A DNA stretch of 64,000 nt. Source: Berberis thunbergii. Lineage: Eukaryota > Streptophyta > Magnoliopsida > Ranunculales > Berberidaceae. The first letter of the stretch is position 1, and every line of letters starts with the position of its first letter. Below the pieces are notes generated by a model. The model searched no databases and was not told the DNA's origin. It was given only the letters and a program-made list of their open reading frames with translations. Below, piece after piece: positions 34,672 to 44,894 of the stretch. The stretch spans positions 124,001 through 188,000 of the forward strand of contig QNQO01010655.1 of assembly GCA_003290165.1 (NCBI GenBank), written 5' to 3'. Both the position numbers and the translations under genes were made by a program.

Positions 34672-34983
34672 GAGGATATTTCTGATGCTGTAAAATTCCG
34701 TGCTCTCTCCCGCGGATAGTTTAACCACCATCTATTTTAGGGTTAGGGACCTAAGCCCTCACTATTAAAATTTGTAGCAAGATAAATTAGGACAAGACGC
34801 TCATAGGACCCCTCTTTTGAAACTTGAAAGTTTAAAGTAGTCAAGTGAAGGAACATATCCAATCTTGGAATAGTTCTGAAACTGGCATTACACTTTAAGC
34901 TGAATGTAGAAAAGGAGGTATGAGCAATTAGATTTCAGGATATTTTTGATGCTGGGAAACTCCGTGCTCTCTCCCGCGGATAG
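34672..34983 (+). repeat. Paired leader repeat in the LTR element
   Basis: A stretch of about 45 bp ending CTCTCTCCCGCGGATAG occurs at about 34,672-34,719 and again at about 34,937-34,984, roughly 265 bp apart. Both lie in the untranslated leader before the gag-like ORF. Confidence 0.75.
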
Positions 34984-35328
34984 GCTAATTAAAATGGATT
35001 TCAGCCCTTGATTAGTAACAAACATAGGTAATAAAAATGAGTGCTTGTAGGGATTACCAGTCGTTACAGCCTCTACCTAGTAAATTAATTTCTCACGAGA
35101 TTAATTTGCTTCGTAGAAACCTCGACTTTTCGTGGGGCTATAACTATCAGCTGGGCAGTACCCGAAGGCAATTGATTGTATTGCTAAGTGCTTATCTAGG
35201 GTCGTTTGCCATTCATCTTGCTTGCGCATCATATAGGTCCTGATTAGGTTTTCCCATTTTTAATTTTTTTTAGAGTTAGGTTATCTTCATATAAAGCTTA
35301 GGCTTGCATTAAAAAAAATTGAAAAAAA

Positions 35329-37092
35329 ATGAACCGCAATAATTATCCGTCTCGCAGGAATGCATTTAATGCCATGCGACAACCTGATTATGCTCCATAT
35401 TCAGATTATTACAACTCAGGTTCTGCATATTATCCTGACTTCCCCTCCCCTTTTAATGAGGATAAAGACTTTAAGGATTACTTCTCTCCTTCTACCTCGA
35501 AGCTTGAAACAGCTCTTATGACGATGACTCATAAATTAGATGCACTTATGAATTTGACTCAACCCCTACCACCCAGTAATGTTTCATTTGAGGGTTGTGT
35601 TGCATGTTCGAGTCCTAGTCATTCTACAGCTGATTGTGATTTGCAATATGATTATCCTGAATATTTCGCTGAGCAAATCCATTCCTTTAATGCTAATTGG
35701 CGACCTAGTTATAATTCAAAGTTCAACTATTACAGCCCTGGTTTTGCCAATAATCAAAATCTCTCTTGGGCTCATCACTCACACCAAGGAGGACATACTT
35801 TATCTCAAGCTCCTCAATACCCTAATCATGTCATGCCCCACCATAACCAAGTTCCTCCATCCAACACATCAAGTTTAGAGGAAACGATTAATCAGTATTT
35901 GCAGCGCTCAGCAAGTATATTTGATCAGAATTCTAAGGACATATCTGAGTTGATAGCCACGACTCAAAGACTTGAGATAGTTGTGGATCATATACCTGAG
36001 GCAGTATCTGAAAGTGAGTTAGGAAAAGTTCCTAATCACTCTATTCAAAATCCAGAGGGTCAATTCATAACTGGTAATACATGGGAATCCGAGTCAGATG
36101 ATGTTTTTGCGGATAATGTGATTGAAACTACATTGCTTCCTGACCCATTCCTTTCCCCACATTTTCATGAAGACCCACTCGACATATGTCTTCCTAGTGA
36201 CTCATGCATAGATTCAAACTGTGAACATTTTTTAGAGTCTCCCCTTGACTGTTTTCATGATACACATGACCATTTAGAGGCTTGTTTGACTCATTCTAGT
36301 TTAGACTTTGATGTTGATGATTCCATTAGGGAAGTCAATGACTTGCTTGACTCAGTCCCCATTGTGGATCCTAGTTATAAATGGAAGTCTAAAGTGGAGC
36401 ATCTTCCACTCAGTGAGTCAAAACTAGTCCCATCAGTTGAGCCACCTGAGCTTGACCTTAAACAATTCCCTGACACCCTAAGGTATGCGTTTTCAGGTAC
36501 TGATGGTACTTTGCCTGTTATTAGTTCATCTATATTAAATTCAAAACAGGTTGTCCCAAAGAAGTCGGGAGATATATTTATTGAGAGACTACATGACATA
36601 GGTAGTGCTAATTTTAGGTTTGGGGGTGCTGTTGCGTCGTCTAACTCATCATCTTGGTGTAATCCATTTTGTTACGATGAACCTGTACCACCCGATATAT
36701 TTATAGGCATACCTCTTTCCATCCCTTTCATATTGACTGATGCTACCTATGTGGATCCATTGTTTCTAAGAGATGATTTCAATTTTCACCATCCTGATGT
36801 GGAAATTATCCAATCTTCTGATTTGGAACCAGACTTAGGATGTTCCATTTTAGGAGTAAGGGAGGATCCTTTGTTGTATATCACTACTTGCGACCTATTC
36901 ATGTTTAAGATCCCTATTGACTTCCAAGGAATGCGAGATTCTTTACCATTTCTATATGATTTTAGATGGTGTCCTTGCAGCTTTTGGGATGTGCTAGTAT
37001 ATCTTGTGTCGCATGTGGTTGCTATTTTTGAGTGGACTGATCCTCAACTTTTCAGGTTGTTGGTATACGATTCCTTCACCCTTTTGAGGTGA
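35329..37092 (+). CDS. Gag-like protein of the LTR element
   Basis: Single open frame of 587 aa from ATG with no break. A zinc knuckle CX2CX4HX4C (CVACSSPSHSTADC) lies near residues 88-101. It is followed by a Tyr/Asn-rich segment with PGFANNQNLSW, which resembles the block after the knuckle in Athila/gypsy-like Gag proteins (NPGW..HPNFSW type). A short helix before the knuckle (LETALMTMTHKLDALMN) may be a coiled coil. The acidic C-terminal half has no match I recognise, and the usual large Gag core upstream of the knuckle is missing. Since pol is absent, the protein may package element RNA with enzymes supplied by a partner (inference). Confidence 0.8.
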   Translation: MNRNNYPSRRNAFNAMRQPDYAPYSDYYNSGSAYYPDFPSPFNEDKDFKDYFSPSTSKLETALMTMTHKLDALMNLTQPLPPSNVSFEGCVACSSPSHSTADCDLQYDYPEYFAEQIHSFNANWRPSYNSKFNYYSPGFANNQNLSWAHHSHQGGHTLSQAPQYPNHVMPHHNQVPPSNTSSLEETINQYLQRSASIFDQNSKDISELIATTQRLEIVVDHIPEAVSESELGKVPNHSIQNPEGQFITGNTWESESDDVFADNVIETTLLPDPFLSPHFHEDPLDICLPSDSCIDSNCEHFLESPLDCFHDTHDHLEACLTHSSLDFDVDDSIREVNDLLDSVPIVDPSYKWKSKVEHLPLSESKLVPSVEPPELDLKQFPDTLRYAFSGTDGTLPVISSSILNSKQVVPKKSGDIFIERLHDIGSANFRFGGAVASSNSSSWCNPFCYDEPVPPDIFIGIPLSIPFILTDATYVDPLFLRDDFNFHHPDVEIIQSSDLEPDLGCSILGVREDPLLYITTCDLFMFKIPIDFQGMRDSLPFLYDFRWCPCSFWDVLVYLVSHVVAIFEWTDPQLFRLLVYDSFTLLR

Positions 37093-38225
37093 ATGTTCCC
37101 TATGTTCTTCCTCGTCACTTCATGATATATCACTCATGAGGGAGAATATATGTCAGGCTGACGACGTTAAACCAAGCGCTCCTAGGAGGCAGCCTAGCTT
37201 TAGTTGTGTCATGATGGTTAGTCTGGATCGATTTTCGAGTTCTTTCTAGTTGCATTCCACTCATACTCGTTAGCTCCATAACAATTTTGACTTACAACTG
37301 ATACATATAATATTTTTATTTTATTTTTTTAATTTTTTAATTTTTTTTCATTTGTGTCCTGTATTGTTTTTATCAATTTATCATGATGAGTCCACAGTTC
37401 TTATGTCTCTGAGCGTTCATTGGTGGAAGATTTCGTCGAAATTGGTAAAAACTTTCCCATGGTAATATCCCTTTAACTCTCATCTTTTCTTTTTCCCGCA
37501 TTTGTCATGATCATCATTTTAATCATTGAGGACAATGTTTGGTTTAGGTTTGGGGGTGAGGTTTATGAGTTTTTCTGCATTTTTCAAGAAATTTTGAACT
37601 AAAATTTATTTCACAATTTACTATTGTATTCTACTCAATCTCCATTGAGTACATAGTTAATTATGATTGTGTGAAAATTTTTCACTTTGAAAATGCATTC
37701 AAAATCTAAGTTTCTTTCCAATGAAGAGGATGTGCTTTCAAGTATGCCTATAAATTGGAGGAATACATGCTTTCACGTGTCACTTTTATATATCAATAGG
37801 AAAACATATGGTTTGATATTATCTTTTAGTTAAATATATTTCGTGAGATTTTTTCAACTCGATTACTTTTTGCACTATAAGCCATATTAGCATAATTTGA
37901 AGTTGATGAGTGAGATATGAGCTAGAAAACCTTAGAATAATAGTGGAGACTTAACCTGTGAAAGTTTTGAGCCATTCTTTTCTTTCTGAGTGTTAGATAA
38001 ATATACTCTAATTTTTCTTGAGTTCGCATTAAGTCGTTGATGATCTCATTATTCTCATTTTTTTATCAATTGCTTTGAGAATTAAATTATTGCACTAGAA
38101 CTTTTTAGTTTATTTAGTTGAGATGTCATAATACCAACCTGAACTTAAGAAATGATGTAGGCAAGTTTTTCTTAAACATTTTCTAGCCTTTTTACTTACC
38201 CACTCATTAGTTCCCTTTTGAAGCC
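37093..38225 (+). other. LTR element internal non-coding region
   Basis: Follows the gag-like ORF and holds the GACGACGTTAAACCAAGCGC and GGAGGCAGCC motifs seen in related elements. It includes a T-rich stretch near 37,315-37,350. No pol gene was found here or after the CACTA (46,899-47,991). Confidence 0.6.
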
Positions 38226-38265
38226 CACTACAAAAAAAAGGCCTTTAGGGACGTAGTCAAAATTG

Positions 38266-39090
38266 TCGCTATAGACAACATTTCGTCGCCATAAATATTG
38301 GGCGACAACATATTCGTCGCGCAAAGGTTGTCACCACAGCTCTGTCTCGCAAGCCTTTGCGCGACGAAAAATAATCTTCGTCGCTAAAGGTGTCTTTTGG
38401 CGCGACGAAACCACAGCTCCGTCTCGCAAGTCTTTGCGCGACGAAAATACTCTTCGTCGCTACAAATGTCTTTTTGCGCGACAACACTACAGCTTTGTCT
38501 CGCAAGTCTTTGCGCGACGCAACTAAATCTTCGTCGCTACAAAATCATTTTTGCGCGACGACACTCTCGCAAATCTTTGCGCGACAAAAATAACTCTTCG
38601 TCACTATGAAATCCTTTTGCGCGACAACACTACAGCTTTGTCTCGCAAGTCTTTGCGCGACGCAACTAAATCTTCGTCGCTACAAAATCATTTTTGCGCG
38701 ACGACACTCTCGCAAATCTTTGCGCGACGAAAATAACTCTTCGTCACTATGAAATCCTTTTGCGCGACGACGCCAAAGATCGTTGCATAAGGGTGCGTCG
38801 CGTAATACTGTTTTGCGCGACGCTAATTTCGTCGCAAGAAATAGAATTGTTCTTCGTGCAAAATATACTTACGCGACGATCCCTTTCGTCGCATTAAACG
38901 TTGTCGGCATAACTCAATCGTAACGATCCCTTTCGTCGCGTTAGACTTTGTCGGCTTAACTCAATGGTGATGAACCTTTCATCGCACAAGATATTCTTTA
39001 CGCGACAACAATATTCATCACTCTAATGTTGTCACACAGGTTACATCGATCCAAACACGCTTGATCTATTCTTATGCGACGAAAATTTTT
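38266..39090. repeat. Left subterminal array of the CACTA element (143 bp period)
   Basis: Dense TTTGCGCGACGAAAA and TTCGTCGC motifs. The GCGCGACAACACTAC segment at 38,476 recurs at 38,619, and a variant at 38,762, giving a 143 bp higher-order period. Short frames rich in SLRDATK-like peptides are products of the repeat, not genes. Confidence 0.88.
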
Positions 39091-39326
39091 GTCGCTTAAA
39101 GTTCTGTTTAATAATTTTGAAATATTTTAATTCAAATATATATTTTAATTAAATTTGAAATATTTATTAATTGAATCGTCTCACGCATAGAAAGGTTTGG
39201 CTAATTTATTTAAATACTATTAACTTTACAAATTAATAATGTAAAATCATAATGTACCCATTACAAATTAAAAAATTTAAACTGTACTGTATAGTTACAA
39301 ATTAAAAAAACACATCAGTACATTTT

Positions 39327-41276
39327 TTAGGGATGTGGTGGCTGATGATGGTTTGTCGACAGTAGCGGGAGGCTCGACAAATTAATCCCTGACTGCTGGA
39401 GAGCCCCTAATAAAATATTCCACCTAGTTTCCTCTTGTGCTTGTCGTTCCCCCTCCCGGGCCTCCCGGACCTCTCGAGCCTCCCTCTCCGCCTCCCTTTC
39501 CGCCTCCCTCTCCGCCTCACGCGCTTTGGCAGCATTTAACTCATTCTGTAATTCCTCCACTTTCGACTGTAATGATGAAACGATTCCGACTGAGCGTTGC
39601 GAAGCTGAAGATGAGGTGTTGACCTCACGAACTTTGGCTTTTCCCATCCCCCGAACAATCTTTCCGGGTCTTGGACCTAGCGATTCCAATGTCTCCGTCA
39701 AAATATGTAATCCTGCATCAGGATTGTCCATTGTGAGTTGTTCAAGCGGAGTTCCCGGATGATGCTGCGAGGCCACTTGCTCCATGTAGGCATCCCGCCT
39801 CTCCACCATCGTTTCCTTGATTAAAAAAATTATTAAAAATTAATAACTTTTAAAACAACAGAAGTGACAACATGCAAAAAATGCAAAGAATAAAACATAC
39901 ATGCAACTTCACGGCCACCTCATTGCCAGATAGTGCATAAACATCCTTGAACATGTCGATTTCTGGGAATTTTGAACCTTCCTACAAAACATTGTTAAAA
40001 TAATAAACCAATTAATATAAACATTTAATTGAATGTATTGACTAAAAGTAAAATAATGAAATGAAACATGAGTTCACTTACTAGACGTCGTTCCTCCACC
40101 CTGTAAGAGAAGGGCAATGAACCAGAGTGATGTAAAAAAAAATTTTGACGTCGGTTCGCCTTGTTCGCCTTAGATCTTTTCTGTATAATTATTCAAAATA
40201 TATATTAAACATATGCATTATTAAATATATAAAAATAAATATGTTTTGACTAATTAAATAAAACGTTAATGCTTACCAGAAATGTGGGAGTTTGAAAATG
40301 ATCGCACAACCACACCCACTCATCAGGCCTATGCTCCAATTCGATTGGGGGTTGTGCCTTAGCACTATCCACATCAGAAAATGTTTGGAAGTATCGATGG
40401 AAATCATGCTTCCAATTCCTATATCGATCCACGCACGTACCGATGATATATTCATGAATGTTTGGATCATTCATGTCAAACTCAAAGTTAACCTGAAATT
40501 TTAAATAATATTTATTAGAGAATATTAAGGCTCAAAAAGATAAGTTATACCAAATCATGTAAAAATACAAGCATAAACATGCAAAACCTTCAAAACTTTC
40601 TGCATTATAAAGATTTTAATTATTAAAGGTTGAAATGAATGGCTAAAACTTACTGTGAGCGCGTCCAACACCTCAGCTTGCGTCTCGGGCTTGACCTCAC
40701 TCCAAGATGAGGATGTCATCGGGCAATGGTTGCGAATGATTGCACCGATGTCATGCACCAACAAGCTATTAATCTTCGCCGATTGCGAGCGACGATGACT
40801 AGGATCCCACACTACGGGAATGCGCGTGTTAGTGGTTCGTGTGATCCTTTGGGATTTTAGTTGTCTACAGGGCCCCCTCGTTTTCTTTGCTGTTGTAAAA
40901 AAAAAAAATTTCAATTTGCCGAATATGATGAGGAAAACTTAAGTTTATTACCTCTAGGGAGCTCTCCATCTCCTTGGGGGGAGGGGTTTACATCCCCGGG
41001 CATGGTTACAGTCTCGAGTGCAATCTCAAGAGACGTTGATCGATGGTTTGTTCTTCTGACGCTTCGTCGAGTGAGAACTTGAGGAACTAATCCAGACGAT
41101 GAAGATTGATCAACTATCGGAACATTTGATCCATGTGCTGGTGGAGTATTGATAGAAGCAGCCCTTGTAGCGGAAGCATTAATGGTGGAATGAGCTACAT
41201 TGGGCGGAAGAGCGGCGACCGAACTACTATCAGCAACAATTACGGATCTACGTTTTCTTGTTATCAAAGAAGCCAT
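39327..41276 (-). CDS. TNPA/TNP1-like plant transposase-associated protein (Transposase_24, Ptta/En-Spm)
   Basis: Six exons on the - strand: 41,276-40,952, 40,889-40,654, 40,492-40,277, 40,180-40,082, 39,981-39,901 and 39,815-39,327. They join in frame through GT-AG introns to 481 aa with no stop. Conserved Ptta/En-Spm features, in order, are KTRGPCR, the RYRNWKHDFHRYF...HRPDEWVWLCDHF segment, QKRSKANKANRRQNFFLHHSGS, VEERR and ETMVERRDAYMEQV. The C-terminal exon has an EAERE/AREV-rich coiled coil of about 50 residues. Family knowledge: such proteins bind the subterminal repeats and assist the catalytic TNPD protein, which is absent here. The start is the ATG of MASLITRKRRS, with a basic, nuclear-signal-like run. 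Confidence 0.85.
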
Positions 41277-42482
41277 CTGAACCAAAATAATAAAAACACA
41301 ACACAACAATTACAAAGTAACATGAAAACAAAATAAATAGATGCAATCAGTGGAAGATCGTATAAGACAATACATTAACTATACAATGTATAATGAAGGA
41401 GAAAACTTGAATTTCATAAGATTCGGGAAGAAAACAGGATAAATAGGGAAGAAGAACAAAAAAACTTTAGACTGAAATATGAATTTAGGCTCTATGTTTA
41501 AAAGGCCTCTATTTTCCTTTAAGAGGACTATTACTAACAGCTAAAACCAAGTACAGTGAGCTCTTTTCACATCAGATGAAAAGCTACTGAAGAAACAGAA
41601 TTCTCAGCTATTTCTAATGGCAAATTGCATGGACATGCTATCAGAACGGATCTGCTATTCAATCCTTCCAGCAATTTGTAGTTGATTTTTGCATATCAAG
41701 ACAAAATTACTCAAGAAAAATGAACTCACTAATTAGGGTGTGTTGGTTGCATGGAATCCTAATGTCAACGGCTAATGTTGCGTGGGAATCACAATCTTTG
41801 GCCCTTGAGCACAAGATCCACGAGTAATCGACAATAATAAAAACCTGCATCTTTATTGTAATGGCTAATTACATTGGTTCTTCTAAATTTAATGATGCTA
41901 CAGGCTCATCAAACCAAATATCAAGGCTGGCCTTAACAAGAAGGTGAATACTAAATGAAATTACCATGTATCATGTTATATAGTATGATAAAATGTAATA
42001 ATCGTATCCCATAACATCCCATCACAGTCCTTGAAATACTATAGTTACTGCAACCATAAAATTGTATGTGTAGCTTATGCATAAGCACGAAACATTACAG
42101 TACCTTCCATTTTTAGCCGTTAACTTATAGACTACATTTGATGGGCCTAATAGATTCAGAAATCGTCTCAATAAATCACATACTCATGAAAACTCGGCGT
42201 TTAAATAGAGTAGAAGTCAAATCTCATGAGTGTACATATCCTGGCTCTAATCAGTTTATCTTTGCTAGTTGCTACATTGCCCATTCTTCGACTAAAAACA
42301 TGAAATAGCATGAACAAGACTTCAATACATTTATGTAAGATAAGCGAAAACTTCAATATTTCATAAGAAACTGAATGCACTTATTAATTTTTTTCCAGTT
42401 CATAAAAAAAATCTCAACCAAGTATTCTCCTAAGAAAAACACCTTAAACCTGTCTACGGTTTGAAAGAAGTTTAGTGGATAC
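41277..42482. other. CACTA interior, no gene seen
   Basis: AT-rich sequence upstream of the TNPA-like gene and presumably its promoter side. A piece starting TTAGGGTGTGTTGGTTGCATGG near 41,735 resembles the end of the Tourist-type MITE at 57,876. Confidence 0.5.
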
Positions 42483-42579
42483 ATGTCTCTGGGAGACAGC
42501 AGTGATGCTGCTATGTTTAAAAATCAGAGCCTAAATTCAAGTTTTTTTTATAACAGGGAGACAGCAGTGATGCTGCTAT

Positions 42580-42863
42580 GTTTAAAAATCAGAGAGGATG
42601 TTCGGCTGAGGCTGACAGTCCTGGAAATGGTAGTCGAGGACAGTCCGCACACTAGAGACTTCTTCCACAGATGGAACATCGACATCCAGTACAAGCTGAA
42701 GGTCAGCACTTGGCATCAATGGCACAGGCCGGAACCAGGGTGGATTACTATCAATTCATATGGTTCTCTTAAAGACAGGAGAGGAGGTTACGGTGCTCTA
42801 ATTAGGGATCAACAGGGGAAGGTATTAGCAGCAGGTGCAGGGACTCATTCAGGCAAAGTCTGA
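42580..42863 (+). pseudogene. Captured RNase H-like fragment
   Basis: The frame contains RPEPGWITINSYGSLKDRRGGYGALIRDQQGKVLAAGAG, the first two strands of the plant RNase H-like (RVT_3) fold. The catalytic Asp usually in the N-T-D-G-S motif is replaced (NSYGS). There is no downstream half with the other catalytic residues. It could come from a host RNase H-like gene or from a LINE; the sequence cannot decide. Confidence 0.65.
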
Positions 42864-43115
42864 AACATGCTGACATGCTAATATATGGAATAAGAACCTC
42901 TGTTGTCACCATCTATTTCAAATAGCTAGCAAAGCAAAGTCTGAAATTAACCACAATCTTATGCAGATGTCATCCATTTTTTAAAACCACAATCTTTGGT
43001 ATATTCCCCTTCCTTGTGATACCAAAATGCCTTGCACAGTAAGGAATCTCATGCATTTAAATCCATTGAGGCAAATGATAAACTACCCTAGTGAAATTGC
43101 ATATAAATTATTTAC

Positions 43116-43237
43116 CTTATAAACTGGACCGAATCCACCTTCACCTATTTTATTCAAAGAATCAAAATCTCCAGTTGCAGCTTTAATCTGTCTCAGAGTG
43201 AAGTAACCAGTTTGTGATTCTAGGCCCCTTCGAAGTT
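43116..43237 (-). pseudogene. Captured exon of an LRR-VIII-type receptor kinase
   Basis: One exon of 122 bp with acceptor TTTTTGCAG and donor AAG|GTAAAT both kept. It encodes ESQTGYFTLRQIKAATGDFD followed by KIGEGGFGPVYK, the juxtamembrane and Gly-rich loop of LRR-VIII (At1g53430-like) receptor kinases. No neighbouring kinase exons are present. Retained intron edges argue for capture from genomic DNA and not from mRNA. Confidence 0.8.
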
Positions 43238-43319
43238 CTGCAAAAAGAATAAAATACGTAAAATAGATCACAAAGTAAGATAAAGTTGAATGTATAATAA
43301 AGACTGTCATACTAACAGA

Positions 43320-43740
43320 GCATTCCTAACAGAGCATTGTTAACAGAGCATTCTTAACCAGTTTGTGTGTTTCTGATGATCTATTGTGTGTTTCTGCAGG
43401 TGATCCTATTTCAGTTCCAGAAAATCTGACAAGGACTGATAAGAAGATATCCAAAGACTTGCAGTTGCAGTAATTCAGAATCAGAAGAAACACAGAAATA
43501 CAATGGATCGTATTAGCAATGTTGTAATAGGAACAAGTTGAGAGGAAAGTTACAATAGGCTATTCGAGTGGCCTTACACTCCCAAGAGCAAATGCTCTGA
43601 TGTACATTTCTATTACAATCAATGAATGCCCTATTCTCCTCATGTCTTCATATTTATAGACTGTCTGAACCACTAATCTGTTAATACTAACAGAGCATTC
43701 TTAACAGACTAACAGAACACATTACAACATACAACCCTTT
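43320..43740. repeat. Possible retrotransposon LTR fragment inside the CACTA
   Basis: Repeats of TAACAGAGCATT(C/G) at both sides of a 400 bp block ending near ACAGAACACATTACAAC. The look is that of a plant Copia LTR edge, but no clean TG...CA ends or target duplication were found. Confidence 0.3.
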
Positions 43741-43778
43741 CCCTTTTCATTCTACTGACAGCTAGACTCAAACCACTA

Positions 43779-43978
43779 CTTGTAACCAGCAGCAATAAAA
43801 ACATGTTCCTACTAAAAGCTTCCAAAATAACAAACCTTGGCTACTTGTAAAACAGGTTCCTACTTGTAACCACCAGCAATAAAAACAGGTTCCTACTAAA
43901 AGCTTCCAAAACAGGTTCCTACTTGTAACCACCAGCAATAAAAACAGGTTCCTACTAAAAGCTTCCAAAAGCTAGACT
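43779..43978. repeat. 59 bp tandem repeat inside the CACTA
   Basis: CTTGTAACCACCAGCAATAA begins at 43,863 and 43,922 (59 bp apart), with a diverged unit at 43,779. It translates as a repeated Cys/Trp-rich peptide that is not a gene. Confidence 0.85.
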
Positions 43979-44396
43979 CATGTCCAATGATTAACAATTT
44001 TAAAGTTTCCAAAATAAAAACAAAAATCAAGCAGTAAACAGGTTCTTGGCTAAACAATAAAAATCAACTTAGTAGCGCTTATGAATAAAATGACTCAAGC
44101 ACACTTCTTGCTGATAAAAAAAAAAAATCCAATTTCAAAACTAGAGGTCTTCTATGACGAACCAAAAAAAGTAACTCAATATAAAGAGTCAAGCCACAAT
44201 CAATTCCAATTTCAAAGATATAGATTCAGCAATCATCACTGTATCGCAGAAGTAATAAATCCTGGAGAATATCCAAGCAAAGAATGTAGAATATCTTCTA
44301 CTATGATGTGTCACATGCACGTGAGGCTCTAATATCCGGAACACATGATTATAATGTGAGATGAAAAGCAGAAAGTAGAACCATGATCGTAACATT

Positions 44397-44570
44397 TTGG
44401 ACTGGACTGGAATGAGAAGTACTCTATTGGTTTTGATGGTGATGATGGAAGGGATGTAGCAGATTCCACCGGTTTACTTGCAGCAGGGGGAGGAGTTGAA
44501 TGTGAAACTACAGGTGTATAAGATTGTGTGGCATCAATATTTCATCTCAGGTTCATTTCGAAGTTTCCAG
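44397..44570 (-). pseudogene. Possible captured Pro/Ser-rich exon fragment
   Basis: On the - strand an open stretch reads ATQSYTPVVSHSTPPPAASK and then SATSLPSSPSKPIE. It looks coding by composition and lies beside other captured fragments. I do not recognise the parent gene. Confidence 0.3.
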
Positions 44571-44894
44571 CCTGTTCAATTGCTATAAAAATTTCGAACT
44601 CAATGTATTAACGTAAAACATAACAACATCGGTAAGTATGTCTAAGTCCCTCCCAATGCCATTTTTTTTCAATATATTGATCTACAAGTGTTCTATATGC
44701 TTGTACATGTTAACATTATTTGTTTTTCAAGTACAATAAGAAACTCTCCTAGGGTGGCTGCCTAAGTGTGCAAGACACAACCTAGTGCAACCACCACCAC
44801 TCCATGGGCTAGGTGCATTTCCAGCGCATCCCCCTTATCCCCTTCATCAGGATTGGAGGTGTCACCTAATCAATCATGAATCTATGACGGAGCT

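Noticed and set aside
38390..38897. SLRDATK-repeat peptides and similar frames in the CACTA ends
   Set aside because: They are translations of the GCGACGAA satellite, so no gene is needed to explain them.
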